In this document: in pieces, positions 8,887 to 17,892 of the stretch | Numbering within the stretch: position 1 is the first letter of the stretch | Layout: each line of letters starts with the position of its first letter | Source: Shouchella xiaoxiensis | GTDB taxonomy: Bacteria > Bacillota > Bacilli > Bacillales > Bacillaceae_D | Assembly: GCF_016907895.1 (NCBI RefSeq) | Contig: NZ_JAFBCV010000009.1 | Location: 111,641-175,640 of the forward strand | Direction of reading: 5' to 3' | DNA length: 64,000 bases | Made by a program: the position numbers and the translations under genes | The notes under the pieces: model-generated | Database searches by the model: none | The model's input: the letters and a program-made list of their open reading frames with translations, nothing else | Told to the model about the DNA's origin: nothing

Positions 8887-10829
8887 ATCAATCACTCGCT
8901 TTAAAAAATGTAAAGAAGCAGGGAAAAAATTATTTTATCTATTTATTTGCACTCGTATTAAGCGTAGCGCTCTACTTCTCCTTCTTAACGCTGCGTCATA
9001 ACCCGGTAATGAGAGTCGTAGAAGAGCGGATGAGCGCGACTCCAGCTATTACGGCAGGATCAGTGATGCTGTTCTTCATACTCGCATTCTTTCTGTTGTA
9101 TGCGAACAATCTAATCATGAAGCGGAGAAGTCAGGAGTTTGGCTTACTCCAGCTGATCGGTATGACTAAGCAAGAAGTGACAAAAGTGGTTCGAGTGGAA
9201 AGTGCGATTCTCTATGTAATAGCCCTTGTAGCTGGTACGATCTTTGGTTATTTAATCTCAAAATTAATGACCATGTTATTGTTGCTGATTATTGGAATAG
9301 AAGAAGAGGTAACGCTCTATTTCTCGTTAATCGCACTCTGGCAAACGGTTGTTGTTTTTCTAATTATTTACGTGCTAGTTATGATTGCGAACAGTTTATT
9401 TATACGAAAACGAAGCATTCTCAATCTGATTCAGTTTCGTAAACAAACGGAAAACCGGGCGCGCAAGTTAACCATTTGGGAAATAATCATTGGCTTGTTT
9501 GGTCTTGGACTCATTGGAGCGGGCTATTTTATTTCTTCAGTTATGTTCAGTGAATCGTTTATGAGTTCGACGTCTCAGTATCTTGGGGTCTTTGCCATGC
9601 TCCTAACGATGCTGTTTGTATTAGGATCTGTTATTGTTGGAACGTATTTATTCTACAGAGGATCCGTTTCATTTATTGCTAAGCTGATTCGAAAAAAACA
9701 GGCTGGCTACATGCCGGTAAAGCAAGTGCTTTCCTTGTCTTCAATTATGTTTAATATGAAATCAAGCTCCCTTCTCCTAACGATCATTACAACGATCTCT
9801 GCTCTAGCGATCGGTCTGCTGTCACTGAGCTATATCGGCTATTACTCGGCTGAGGAATCGGCGAAACAGTATGTACCGCACCATTTTTCTTTTGCAGATG
9901 AAGAAGAGCGAAACGCGCTGCAGACTGGATTAGACGAAGAAGGAATTTCTTATCAATCGCATGATTTAGAAGTGATTGAGCTGAATCTCGATCTCTCCGA
10001 CGTCCTTGTTGATGAAGGCAATCAGTTTTTTGGCGACTACGAGAATACGGTCACACCAGTTGTTAGCGATAGCCACCATCTGGCTGAAGACGTTGAGCCA
10101 GGCTCAGCTTATTTAACAGGTATGAATGCCGTTCTCGGATCGATGCTGACGTTCCAGGATGAAGGTACAGTGCGATTCACGGTTGAAAACGAACAAATTG
10201 AGCTCGACTATACAGGTTTGAAGGATGAGGGACTTGTATCCTATACATTTGCAAGCGGAGGATTGCCAATTCTCGTTGTAGACAACGGGCTTTTCCAAGA
10301 GCTATTAGCGGAAGTTGAGACGCCGCAGGTCGATTATGCGATTCAACTGAGTGATGAACAAGATCTTTCACAAGCGACTGCGTTATTCGCTGAATTAGGT
10401 CCGTATGAAAGTATGGCTAACTCACAGTTAGAATACTTTACAGATCAAAAAGAAACCATTGGTCTGCTGATGTTTGTTGTTGGCTTTTTAGGCTTGGCCT
10501 TCCTCTTTACGTCTGGCTGCATCTTATATATTAAACAAATGGATGAAAGTGAGGCGGATCAGCCTGACTATACGATTCTTCGTAAGCTTGGCTTCTCTCA
10601 AATGGACTTGTTAAAAGGGATTCAAGTGCGTCAATTGTACAACTTTGGGATACCGCTCATAATTGGACTGTTGCATAGCTACTTTGCCGTTCGTTCTGGC
10701 TGGTTTTTCTTTGGAGCGGAGATGCACATTCCAATGCTGATTGTGATGGGATTATATACGGCGCTTTATTCTGTCTTTGCGATTCTGTCAGTTGCTCATT
10801 CCAAAAAAATTATTCGAGAATCGTTGTGA
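8883..10829 (+). CDS. bceB: bacitracin-type ABC transporter permease
   Basis: Permease and sensor subunit of the BceAB complex. The 648 residues match the usual BceB length and layout: ten membrane segments, with a large extracellular domain at roughly residues 320-525 between helices 7 and 8. That domain contacts the antibiotic-lipid complex and relays the signal to BceS. The N-terminal [15 protein letters not shown] is characteristic of the family. The bound peptide (bacitracin or another lipid II binder) cannot be read from sequence alone. Confidence 0.94.
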   Translation: MNQSLALKNVKKQGKNYFIYLFALVLSVALYFSFLTLRHNPVMRVVEERMSATPAITAGSVMLFFILAFFLLYANNLIMKRRSQEFGLLQLIGMTKQEVTKVVRVESAILYVIALVAGTIFGYLISKLMTMLLLLIIGIEEEVTLYFSLIALWQTVVVFLIIYVLVMIANSLFIRKRSILNLIQFRKQTENRARKLTIWEIIIGLFGLGLIGAGYFISSVMFSESFMSSTSQYLGVFAMLLTMLFVLGSVIVGTYLFYRGSVSFIAKLIRKKQAGYMPVKQVLSLSSIMFNMKSSSLLLTIITTISALAIGLLSLSYIGYYSAEESAKQYVPHHFSFADEEERNALQTGLDEEGISYQSHDLEVIELNLDLSDVLVDEGNQFFGDYENTVTPVVSDSHHLAEDVEPGSAYLTGMNAVLGSMLTFQDEGTVRFTVENEQIELDYTGLKDEGLVSYTFASGGLPILVVDNGLFQELLAEVETPQVDYAIQLSDEQDLSQATALFAELGPYESMANSQLEYFTDQKETIGLLMFVVGFLGLAFLFTSGCILYIKQMDESEADQPDYTILRKLGFSQMDLLKGIQVRQLYNFGIPLIIGLLHSYFAVRSGWFFFGAEMHIPMLIVMGLYTALYSVFAILSVAHSKKIIRESL

Positions 10830-10887
10830 TAACCAAGCCGTTTTTATGCGAAAAAACTGCTTCAGTGTCTCCAGATTGACGTAATGT

Positions 10888-10925
10888 AAAGACGATGGAA
10901 CCTAATCAGGATCCATCGTCTTTTT
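10888..10925. terminator. bidirectional terminator between bceB and the lipoprotein gene
   Basis: Twelve-base arms (10888-10899 and 10912-10923) are perfectly complementary, with T runs beyond the stem on the plus strand and a T-containing tail on the minus strand. It separates two convergent genes. Confidence 0.8.
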
Positions 10926-10941
10926 ACTGGTCTAGGCCTTC

Positions 10942-11352
10942 TTATTCGCTATCTGACTGCAGCCGGAGCGAAGCGTCTTCCACAGTAGACCCAGTTAGTT
11001 CAAAGATGAAGTGCGCATCTTGAGTAAGGAAGAGGCTAAAGCTGTTCTCTAATTCATACGGTTCATTTTCTTCTATAAGGATCGAAACAACTAAGCCTTG
11101 TTCTTGATCAAACCGAATGTCTTGTTTGGTGAAATCAAAGCTAATCTCTTCGCCGCTTGCTAAGGCAGAGCCATCCGCGTTAACAGTAGTTGTACTGTGG
11201 TCATCAAACTGAAGGGAGAAACCGTAGACAGGAAAAGACGCTTCGTTTTTAATCGTGATTCGAGCATCTGACTCGATTGGTTGGCCATTTGCACAACCGG
11301 AAAGAACAATAAATGAAGCAACAACCAATAGACGAAAAACCATCGCTCTCAT
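10942..11352 (-). CDS. hypothetical lipoprotein
   Basis: A 136-residue protein with a signal peptide and lipobox LSGC (Cys about residue 20), so it is predicted to be anchored outside the membrane by lipidation. The mature part is acidic and beta-rich, with alternating hydrophobic residues such as ITIKNEASFPVYGFSLQF, suggesting an immunoglobulin-like fold. I recognise no family. The start follows GAGATGAGGTTGATCT. It is a single gene, convergent with bceB and divergent from the UbiD gene. Confidence 0.75.
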   Translation of the reverse strand: MRAMVFRLLVVASFIVLSGCANGQPIESDARITIKNEASFPVYGFSLQFDDHSTTTVNADGSALASGEEISFDFTKQDIRFDQEQGLVVSILIEENEPYELENSFSLFLTQDAHFIFELTGSTVEDASLRLQSDSE

Positions 11353-11534
11353 AGATCAACCTCATCTCTTAATTTTTTTCTATTATACGCCTTTTATTAT
11401 TGATAAACAATAAATAATTATCCTTTATCAAGTTTAATGGTGCGTCGTTTAGCAGCAAAAGGTTGTCGTTTGACTCTTTTTAAATGATGCAAGCATAATA
11501 GATGTAAGAAGAACTACACGTAGGAGGTAAGTCC

Positions 11535-13388
11535 ATGTATCAAAGTTTAGAAGAATGTGTGCTTGATCTGGAAAAGCACGGGCACCTCGTCCGCATTAAA
11601 GAAGAGGTTGATCCTCACTTAGAAATGGCTTCGATTCAACGGCGTGTTTATCAGCAAGGTGGACCGGCGGTTTTATTTGAGAATGTAAAGGGTTCAAAGT
11701 ACCCTGCGGTTGCCAATCTCTTTGGTTCAATTGAGCGAAGCAAATTCATGTTTCGTAAAAACTGGGCTACGGTTGAGAACATTATTGCTTTGCGCGACGA
11801 CCCGATGAAAGCAATGAAAAGTCCCTTTAAAAATGTCGGTAACGGCTTATCTGCTCTAGCGGCTTTACCAATGCGTAAGTCCGGTTTAAATGGCTCGAAG
11901 CTAGAGGAAATAGAGATTACCGATATTCCGTTCATTCAGTCTTGGCCAGATGACGGCGGAGCCTTCATTACCCTGCCACAAGTCTATTCCGAAGACCCGG
12001 ATAAGCCCGGTTTAATGGGCGCAAACCTCGGCATGTACCGTGTTCAATTAAACGGAAATGACTATGAAGTTGGCAAAGAAGTGGGGATGCATTACCAGAT
12101 TCAACGGGGAATTGGTGTGCATCAAACGAAAGCAGCGAAAAAGGGAGAGCCGTTAAAAGTAAGTATTTTTGTCGGTGGACCACCCGCGCATACGCTTTCT
12201 GCCGTGATGCCCCTTCCTGAAGGGTTAAGCGAGATGCTGTTTGCTGGTCTGCTGGCCAATCGCCGCTTTCGCTATGGATACGTGGACGGTTACTGTGTTA
12301 GCCATGACGCTGATTTTGTCATTACGGGTGATTTGTACCCGAATGAGACTAAGCCTGAGGGACCGTTTGGGGATCATTTAGGCTACTACAGCTTAACGCA
12401 TGAATTTCCGGTGCTAAAAGTACACAAAGTCTATGGCCGAAAAGGAGCGATTTACCCGTTTACCGTGGTTGGTCGCCCACCGCAAGAAGATACGAGCTTT
12501 GGAGCACTCATTCACGAGCTAACGGGCGACGCGGTGACGCAGGAGCTTCCGGGCGTGAAAGAAGTTCATGCCGTCGATGCTGCTGGTGTTCATCCCTTGC
12601 TGTTTGCGATTGGAAGTGAACGGTATCTCCCTTATCAAAAAGTAAAAAAGCCAACTGAGCTTTTAACAATTAGCAATCGCATTCTTGGATTTGGTCAGCT
12701 TAGTCTGGCGAAGTATTTATTTTTAACAGCCGAAGAGGATCAGCCTGTTTCAACGCATGATGAGGAAGCCTTTATTCAGTACATTTTAAAGCGGATTGAT
12801 CTGCGTAGAGATCTTCACTTTCAGACAAACACAACCATTGATACGCTCGACTACAGTGGGACAGGCTTAAACAGTGGAAGTAAGGTTGTATTTGCGGCAT
12901 ATGGAGACGAGAAGCGCGATTTGTGCAAGCAAGTACCTCAAGGAATGAAGCAGCTTGAAGTGATCCAAGATGCACGACTGGTTATGCCTGGTGTTGTCGC
13001 AATCGAAACAACCGCTTTTGCAAGCTACGAAGAGATTCAAGCAGAAATGAAAATCTTAACGGATGCATTGGCTGAAATCAATTTAGAGCGCTGCCCACTA
13101 ATTGTGCTTTGTGATGACAGTGCGTTTGTAAGTGAATCGAAGGAGAACTTCTTGTGGGCGACATTTACGAGAAGCAATCCGTCTCATGACATTCACGGTG
13201 TGGGTTCCTTTATCGAGCATAAACACTGGGGTTGTGATGCGGTCATTATTGATGCACGATTAAAAGGACATCATGCTCCACCGTTGATTGAAGACGAAGC
13301 CGTTGAGGCCCGCATCAATCATTTCTTTGAAGAGGGTGGCATCTTCGCGCCGACTGCTACAGAGGTTGATGAAGAGCAATCACCATAA
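11535..13388 (+). CDS. UbiD-family prenylated-FMN decarboxylase
   Basis: A 617-residue protein of the UbiD (de)carboxylase family, which uses prenylated FMN. Family segments include YQIQRGIGVHQTKA, FVGGPPAHTLSAVMPLPEG, the acid-containing PEGPFGDHLGYYS and VVGRPPQEDTSFG. It is longer than the ~470-residue B. subtilis YclC and similar in length to the 'menaquinone biosynthesis decarboxylase' subgroup, with an extra C-terminal domain. No UbiX flavin prenyltransferase is encoded in the window. The substrate is unknown; aromatic or enoic acids are typical. The start follows TAGGAGGTAAGTCC, and it appears to be monocistronic. Confidence 0.9.
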   Translation: MYQSLEECVLDLEKHGHLVRIKEEVDPHLEMASIQRRVYQQGGPAVLFENVKGSKYPAVANLFGSIERSKFMFRKNWATVENIIALRDDPMKAMKSPFKNVGNGLSALAALPMRKSGLNGSKLEEIEITDIPFIQSWPDDGGAFITLPQVYSEDPDKPGLMGANLGMYRVQLNGNDYEVGKEVGMHYQIQRGIGVHQTKAAKKGEPLKVSIFVGGPPAHTLSAVMPLPEGLSEMLFAGLLANRRFRYGYVDGYCVSHDADFVITGDLYPNETKPEGPFGDHLGYYSLTHEFPVLKVHKVYGRKGAIYPFTVVGRPPQEDTSFGALIHELTGDAVTQELPGVKEVHAVDAAGVHPLLFAIGSERYLPYQKVKKPTELLTISNRILGFGQLSLAKYLFLTAEEDQPVSTHDEEAFIQYILKRIDLRRDLHFQTNTTIDTLDYSGTGLNSGSKVVFAAYGDEKRDLCKQVPQGMKQLEVIQDARLVMPGVVAIETTAFASYEEIQAEMKILTDALAEINLERCPLIVLCDDSAFVSESKENFLWATFTRSNPSHDIHGVGSFIEHKHWGCDAVIIDARLKGHHAPPLIEDEAVEARINHFFEEGGIFAPTATEVDEEQSP

Positions 13389-13392
13389 AATA

Positions 13393-13426
13393 ACCGGACT
13401 GCGCAACGATGCAGTCCGGTTTTTTT
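13393..13426 (+). terminator. terminator of the ubiD-family gene
   Basis: Arms ACCGGACTGC and GCAGTCCGGT form a perfect 10-bp stem followed by seven T. Confidence 0.88.
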
Positions 13427-13476
13427 CGTATAGAAACGCCGATAGGATAGAATCCTACAATGAGTAAACTAGCTGG

Positions 13477-13529
13477 TTGACATTTATCTCGAATTCGTTA
13501 TAATTGAATTAGAGATAAATAACGAGATA
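13477..13529 (+). promoter_or_regulatory. sigma-A promoter overlapped by MhqR-like operator
   Basis: TTGACA (13477-13482) and TATAAT (13499-13504) are 16 nt apart. Between them lies TTTATCTCGAATTCGTTAT, close to the MarR-type MhqR operator TATCTCGAATTCGAGATA. Further half-sites GAGATAAA (13512-13519) and GAGATA (13524-13529) follow the -10. This suggests repression released by quinones or electrophiles; no mhqR gene is in the window. Confidence 0.7.
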
Positions 13530-13551
13530 CCATTTCGAGGAGGTTTTTTTA

Positions 13552-14529
13552 ATGAATGAATTAAAAGGAATCCACCATGTTACGGCCATTACAAGCAGTG
13601 CAGAAAAAAACTATGACTTTTTTACCCATGTTCTTGGCATGCGATTAGTAAAGAAAACGGTCAATCAAGATGATATTAAAACGTACCATCTGTTTTTTGC
13701 CGATGATAAGGGCAGTGCAGGAACGGATATGACGTTCTTCGATTTTCCAGGCATCCCAAAAGGTAGCCATGGCACAGATGAGATTTATAAAACGTCATTC
13801 CGCGTACCGACAGATGAGTCCCTTACTTACTGGGAGAAACGCTTTGATCGCTTGGAAGTAGAGCATACTGGCGTCAAAAAATTGTTCGGTAAAAAAACAT
13901 TGTCATTCGTTGATTTTGACGACCAGCAGTATCAGTTGATCTCAGATGAAAATAATACTGGAGTTGAGTCGGGCACTCCGTGGCAAAACGGACCAATTCC
14001 ATTAGAGCATGCAATTACTGGCTTAGGGCCACTCTTTATTCGCGTCGCAAATGTTGACTTCTTTAAGCAAATGCTTGAGAACGTGCTTCATTTCAGACAA
14101 GTAGCACATGAAGGTTCAACTTACTTGTATGAAATGGGTGAAGGCGGAAACGGAGCGCAAGTTGTGGTTGAGCATAATATGGTTTTACCGCGTGCGCGCC
14201 AAGGATTTGGTACAGTTCACCATGCCGCATTCCGCGTAGAAGACAGAGCTGTTCTAGATGAATGGACAAATCATTTGGCATCGGTTGGCTTACAGACATC
14301 AGGTTATGTCGATCGTCATTTCTTTGAATCCTTATATGCTCGCGTGTCTCCACAAATCTTGTTTGAATTCGCAACAGATGGACCAGGATTCATGGGCGAT
14401 GAGCCATACGAAACCTTAGGAGAAAAGCTTTCTTTACCGCCATTTTTAGAACCAAAACGCGAGTATATTGAAGATGCCGTGCGCCATATTGATACGGTGC
14501 GCAGCGACAAAACATTTACTAAAGAATAA
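13552..14529 (+). CDS. ring-cleaving dioxygenase, MhqO/MhqA-like (glyoxalase fold)
   Basis: A 325-residue protein with two vicinal-oxygen-chelate (glyoxalase/extradiol dioxygenase) domains, each starting with a metal-ligand His: GIHHVTAI near residue 8 and TVHHAAFRV near residue 223. A Glu ligand is expected in the C-terminal LFEFATD segment. Homologues in B. subtilis (MhqO, MhqA/YkcA, MhqE) are induced by methylhydroquinone and thought to cleave hydroquinone-type rings. The upstream operator supports this role. The start follows CGAGGAGGTTTTTTTA. It is monocistronic with a strong terminator. Which Mhq paralogue it is cannot be decided. Confidence 0.87.
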   Translation: MNELKGIHHVTAITSSAEKNYDFFTHVLGMRLVKKTVNQDDIKTYHLFFADDKGSAGTDMTFFDFPGIPKGSHGTDEIYKTSFRVPTDESLTYWEKRFDRLEVEHTGVKKLFGKKTLSFVDFDDQQYQLISDENNTGVESGTPWQNGPIPLEHAITGLGPLFIRVANVDFFKQMLENVLHFRQVAHEGSTYLYEMGEGGNGAQVVVEHNMVLPRARQGFGTVHHAAFRVEDRAVLDEWTNHLASVGLQTSGYVDRHFFESLYARVSPQILFEFATDGPGFMGDEPYETLGEKLSLPPFLEPKREYIEDAVRHIDTVRSDKTFTKE

Positions 14530-14562
14530 GGTTAAGAGGGTTTCTTAAAACCTATATTTAAG

Positions 14563-14604
14563 AAAGTGCGGAAGGGTATGATATAACCCTTCCGCACTTT
14601 TTTT
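14563..14604 (+). terminator. terminator of the dioxygenase gene
   Basis: A 15-bp perfect stem (14563-14577 with 14586-14600) around ATGATATA is followed by T. Confidence 0.9.
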
Positions 14605-14749
14605 GCTATTGTTTTCGACATATGAAATGAAGATATATTGATATTTCTCGCTTCTAAGTATGAAAAGATAATCGTCGTTAATAGAGCGCGAAAGGAACCG
14701 GATTTTTTAGTCCCTTTTCTGATGTACACCCAAATTTATTGTTGATTGG

Positions 14750-14880
14750 AAAGAAAGGCGGTGACGCTAGCGGAAAAAGGGGCGTGTTGAGACTGCGAAG
14801 GCTCAGCCGTTCCGCCGCGGCAAGCTTCCACCTGGATTGGAAATCAACCTCTGCGCACATCGAAACAGTAGCTTGATGTA
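14750..14880. repeat. degenerate copy of a Bacillaceae intergenic structured repeat
   Basis: Read on the minus strand, this GC-richer block contains GTTGATTTCC, then CTTGCCGCGGCGGA, then GCTGAGCC and a CGCTAGCGTCAC tail. The order matches, from memory, a common intergenic element of Bacillus genomes (TTGATTTCCG ... CGCTTTCCGCGGG ... GTGAGCCTCC ... CTTCCGC). A related and better-formed element lies at 44219-44499. It carries no ORF. The 563-nt gap 14530-15093 holds only this element, the preceding terminator and a short ORF at 14901. Confidence 0.5.
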
Positions 14881-14900
14881 TTAACAGGAGGGTGTGCTCA

Positions 14901-14948
14901 ATGATTCTCATAACGACCATTCGTTTAGTTGAGTATCAGACTTTTTAA
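14901..14948 (+). CDS. possible 15-aa upstream ORF before deoD
   Basis: ATG 14901 follows CAGGAGGGTGTGCTCA, a very strong and well-spaced ribosome site, and opens a 15-codon frame (MILITTIRLVEYQTF) ending in TAA. It starts 193 nt before deoD. A small hairpin with GAATC/GATTC and GCAAT/ATTGC arms follows at about 14951-14975. It may be a leader peptide, or a chance frame beside a repeat remnant. No terminator-antiterminator pair was found. Confidence 0.3.
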   Translation: MILITTIRLVEYQTF

Positions 14949-15093
14949 GAGAATCTAGGCAATTCATTGCGATTCACAACCGCTTTGACTTATGATGGAC
15001 AAGAAGGCATTTACAATCGCCACTCATGGAAAAGGTAAAAAGGTTTCATACTAAGACGGCGATCGTTAATTTATGAGGTAAAGGAGACTGAAC

Positions 15094-15810
15094 ATGTCAG
15101 AAGTAAAACAAACCGCACACATTAATCCAAAAGGTGAAGAGATCGCAGAAACGGTTTTATTACCAGGTGACCCACTGCGCGCTAAGTTTATCGCAGATAC
15201 ATTTTTAGAAGACGTTACTCAATTCAATACTGTACGTAATATGTTTGGTTACACGGGAACGTATAAAGGAAAGCGTATTTCCGTAATGGGCTCAGGAATG
15301 GGAATGCCGAGCATGGGTATCTATTCATGGGAACTCATTCACGTCTTTGGCGTAAAAAACCTCATTCGTATCGGTTCTTGTGGAGCGTTACAAGATGATT
15401 TAAATCTGTATGACATCATTATTGGAATGGGTGCTTCTTCGAACTCCAACTATGTCAGCCAATACCATTTACCTGGACATTATGCGCCAATTGCATCTTA
15501 CTCGTTGCTTGAAAAAGCGAAGCAAGTTGCTGACGCGAAAGGCTACCCAGTGCATGTGGGGAACATTCTTTCTAGCGATACGTTCTATAACGCCGATAAA
15601 GAAGCAAATGACAAATGGCGTGGCATGGGCATTCTTGGAATTGAGATGGAAGCTGCAGCACTTTACATGAACGCAGCTGAAGCTGGAGTGAACGCGCTTT
15701 GTATCTTAACTGTCAGTGATCATATTTACAAACAAGAAGAAACGACTTCTGATGAGCGTGAAACTTCATTTACAAAGATGATGGAAATCGCGTTAGACTT
15801 AGCTGAATAA
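15094..15810 (+). CDS. deoD: purine-nucleoside phosphorylase, DeoD type
   Basis: Cytoplasmic hexameric phosphorylase that splits purine (deoxy)nucleosides with phosphate to give free base and (deoxy)ribose-1-phosphate. The 238-residue length is normal. Signatures are LLPGDPLRAKFIA, the phosphate-binding GSGMGMPS, RIGSCGA, SSDTFY, GIEMEAAALY and the catalytic Asp in VSDHI. The start follows TAAAGGAGACTGAAC. It is monocistronic with its own terminator. Confidence 0.97.
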   Translation: MSEVKQTAHINPKGEEIAETVLLPGDPLRAKFIADTFLEDVTQFNTVRNMFGYTGTYKGKRISVMGSGMGMPSMGIYSWELIHVFGVKNLIRIGSCGALQDDLNLYDIIIGMGASSNSNYVSQYHLPGHYAPIASYSLLEKAKQVADAKGYPVHVGNILSSDTFYNADKEANDKWRGMGILGIEMEAAALYMNAAEAGVNALCILTVSDHIYKQEETTSDERETSFTKMMEIALDLAE

Positions 15811-15821
15811 AGCAAGAAAAG

Positions 15822-15857
15822 AATCAGGGACTCCTAAAAAGAGTGCCCTGATTTTTT
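15822..15857 (+). terminator. terminator of deoD
   Basis: Arms AATCAGGG (15822-15829) and CCCTGATT (15846-15853) are followed by TTTTATTTTT. Confidence 0.82.
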
Positions 15858-15975
15858 ATTTTTAAAAAAGAGGTTTAAGTGTCGTTAAGATTGGGTATCG
15901 GAACGACATGGGGTTGTAGAAATGGGTCGAATAGTGTCTTAAAAGGACTAAGAACAAAAACAAAGGGGTTTAAGA

Positions 15976-16827
15976 ATGGGGAAAAAAAAGCAATTCAACA
16001 GCCATGAATCACTCGTTGAAGTGTCAAACAAGTTATTTGAGATTATCGTAAGAGAACTGAATGTCAACACAGCCTATATTGCGAGGCAGAACGAGCAGTC
16101 AATGACAGTCGTTAATTCGCATAACGAAAGCGAAGACATTGTCCCGAAAGATTATGAAATTGATTACAGAGATTCCAACTGTAAGTACGTCCTAGAAAGT
16201 GAGCAAGGGGAAGCAAAAGTAGACGATTTAATGACGTTCCATTTAACAAAGGATCGTGACGTAACAAAGGAGCTGCAGGTGCGTGGTTTTATGGGGGTAA
16301 CACTGCGCAGCATTCAAGGTGATTTGTTCGGAACGCTATGTGTCATGGATAAATCAGAAAAGCAGTTTACCGATAACGATTTAGCGTTTCTCAAAACAAT
16401 GGCTGATATTCTCTCCTATATGATTGAGCTTGATGAAACATCATCTGACATTGAATTACTAAGTGTGCCAATCATACCGATTCGATCAGGATTGGCTATT
16501 TTGGCTTTGCAAGGAAACATCGGCAAAAAACGTGGCAGAAAGATATTAGAAGATACGATGGACTATGCGGTTACGAACCGCGTCAATCATTTTGTTATCG
16601 ATTTATCGGAAGTGAAGTACAGTGAAAATGAGTTTGCTAATTTAATTCATCAGCTCATTTCAGCCCTTAGGTTAATGGGTGTAAAGGTACTCTTATCAGG
16701 AGTTCCTGTAGAGCTGGCGCATGATCATGAGATACGTGATCAACTCGTGCGTTCTGAAGTTGAGTTCGTAAACACGATTGAGGCGGCTTTAATTAAAGTC
16801 GGATATGTACTGGAAGAAGTGAATTAA
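15976..16827 (+). CDS. GAF-STAS regulatory protein, RsbR-like architecture
   Basis: A 283-residue soluble protein. Residues ~10-150 form a GAF domain ending in the typical GDLFGTLCVMDKSEKQFTDND and LLKTMADILSYMIEL-like helix. Residues ~160-280 form a STAS domain with IDLSEVKYSENEF at the position of the phosphorylated Ser/Thr segment. RsbR-type STAS proteins pair a sensor domain with STAS to feed stress signals into partner-switching, but no RsbT-type kinase is nearby. The next gene, 22 nt downstream, is an MscS channel, so the pair may be one transcription unit. The ligand and partner are unknown. Confidence 0.75.
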   Translation: MGKKKQFNSHESLVEVSNKLFEIIVRELNVNTAYIARQNEQSMTVVNSHNESEDIVPKDYEIDYRDSNCKYVLESEQGEAKVDDLMTFHLTKDRDVTKELQVRGFMGVTLRSIQGDLFGTLCVMDKSEKQFTDNDLAFLKTMADILSYMIELDETSSDIELLSVPIIPIRSGLAILALQGNIGKKRGRKILEDTMDYAVTNRVNHFVIDLSEVKYSENEFANLIHQLISALRLMGVKVLLSGVPVELAHDHEIRDQLVRSEVEFVNTIEAALIKVGYVLEEVN

Positions 16828-16849
16828 CGTATTGTTGTAGGAGGTACTT

Positions 16850-17710
16850 ATGTTTGAAGATTTATGGAATTCGACGTATGCATTGCTGTCGGATACAGGT
16901 TTTTGGTTAACGGTTATTGGCACTGTAATAAAAATTGCCGTGATATTACTATTGGCAAACATCGTTTTAAAAGTATTAAAGAGAGTCATTAGCAAGTCGT
17001 TGCAAAGACGTGAAGGGAAATATGTCAAGCTGTCGGAACAACGAAGCCAAACGTTAATTTCACTTTTGCATAGCGTTGTCGCTAATATCATCTACTTTGT
17101 GGCAATTCTGCTCGTATTGGATGAACTTGGATTCTCGTTAACGTCTGTTCTTGTCGGAGCCGGGGTACTCGGTCTTGCAGTTGGTTTCGGAGCGCAGAAC
17201 GTCGTCCGCGACGTCATTACTGGATTTTTTATTCTTTATGAAGATCAGTTTTCCGTTGGAGACTTTATCACAACAGGAAATTATACCGGCACAGTCATTG
17301 AATTTGGACTGCGCGTTACGAAGATACAGGATTGGACCGGGGAAGTGAACATCATCCCTAATGGTCACATTGAAGACTTAAAGAATTACTCACGGGAAAA
17401 TTCCTATGCAGTCGTCGATATGCGCGTTTCATATAAACAGGATATTGAGACGGCGCAAGCGTTTATTCAACAAGCGGCTTTAGCTGTTTTTGAGAAAAAC
17501 GACAACATGATTGAAAAACCAGATATGCTTGGTGTGCAGGAGTTTAATGAGTCCGGTGCAGTTATTCGTGTTATCGCCCTCTCTAAACCAGTAATGCAGT
17601 GGAGTGTTGAGCGTGAGATTCGTCGTGCGATCTTAGATACATTTGCAGAAGAAGGCATTGAAGTACCTTATCAACAAGTAACCGTTCATCAGAAGGAACG
17701 TGTTTCTTAA
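16850..17710 (+). CDS. small-conductance mechanosensitive channel, MscS family
   Basis: A 286-residue membrane channel that opens on hypo-osmotic shock. It has two N-terminal helices (~15-45 and ~75-98), then the pore helix TM3 and signature VLGLAVGFGAQNVVRDVITGFFILYEDQFSVGD. The beta domain follows, with IEFGLRVTKIQDWTGEVNIIPNG, and then the C-terminal cytoplasmic cage. It is similar in size and sequence to B. subtilis YkuT. The start follows GTAGGAGGTACTT. It is likely cotranscribed with the upstream GAF-STAS gene. Confidence 0.92.
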   Translation: MFEDLWNSTYALLSDTGFWLTVIGTVIKIAVILLLANIVLKVLKRVISKSLQRREGKYVKLSEQRSQTLISLLHSVVANIIYFVAILLVLDELGFSLTSVLVGAGVLGLAVGFGAQNVVRDVITGFFILYEDQFSVGDFITTGNYTGTVIEFGLRVTKIQDWTGEVNIIPNGHIEDLKNYSRENSYAVVDMRVSYKQDIETAQAFIQQAALAVFEKNDNMIEKPDMLGVQEFNESGAVIRVIALSKPVMQWSVEREIRRAILDTFAEEGIEVPYQQVTVHQKERVS

Positions 17711-17730
17711 AAATATATTGGTAGTTAAAA

Positions 17731-17768
17731 GTACGATAAGCGAGAGCGAGCTTATCGTGCTTTTTTTT
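17731..17768 (+). terminator. terminator of the mscS-type gene
   Basis: Stem 17731-17741 with 17750-17760, with one G-T pair, followed by eight T. Confidence 0.85.
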
Positions 17769-17777
17769 GAGTAATCA

Positions 17778-17814
17778 TTTACAAACAATACAACCTTTTT
17801 ACAAACTTTATGAT
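17778..17814 (+). promoter_or_regulatory. candidate Pho-box promoter of the phn-ppx operon
   Basis: TTTACA (17778), AATACA (17787) and TTTACA (17798) precede TATGAT (17809-17814). The last two TTnACA-like repeats are 11 nt apart, the phasing of Bacillus PhoP sites, and AATACA is a poor -35 spaced 16 nt from the -10. Phosphate-starvation control is an inference from these repeats plus the operon content. Confidence 0.35.
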
Positions 17815-17892
17815 AGTTTAACCTCAGCTGCAACGTCACTTAACATTCTTTGTTTATGTTAGAGGTAACAACTTACATAAGGAGTGAAAGAG

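Noticed and set aside
14678..14920. 80-codon minus-strand ORF across the intergenic repeat near 14.8 kb
   Set aside because: It reads through the structured repeat remnant, lacks a ribosome site and resembles no protein.
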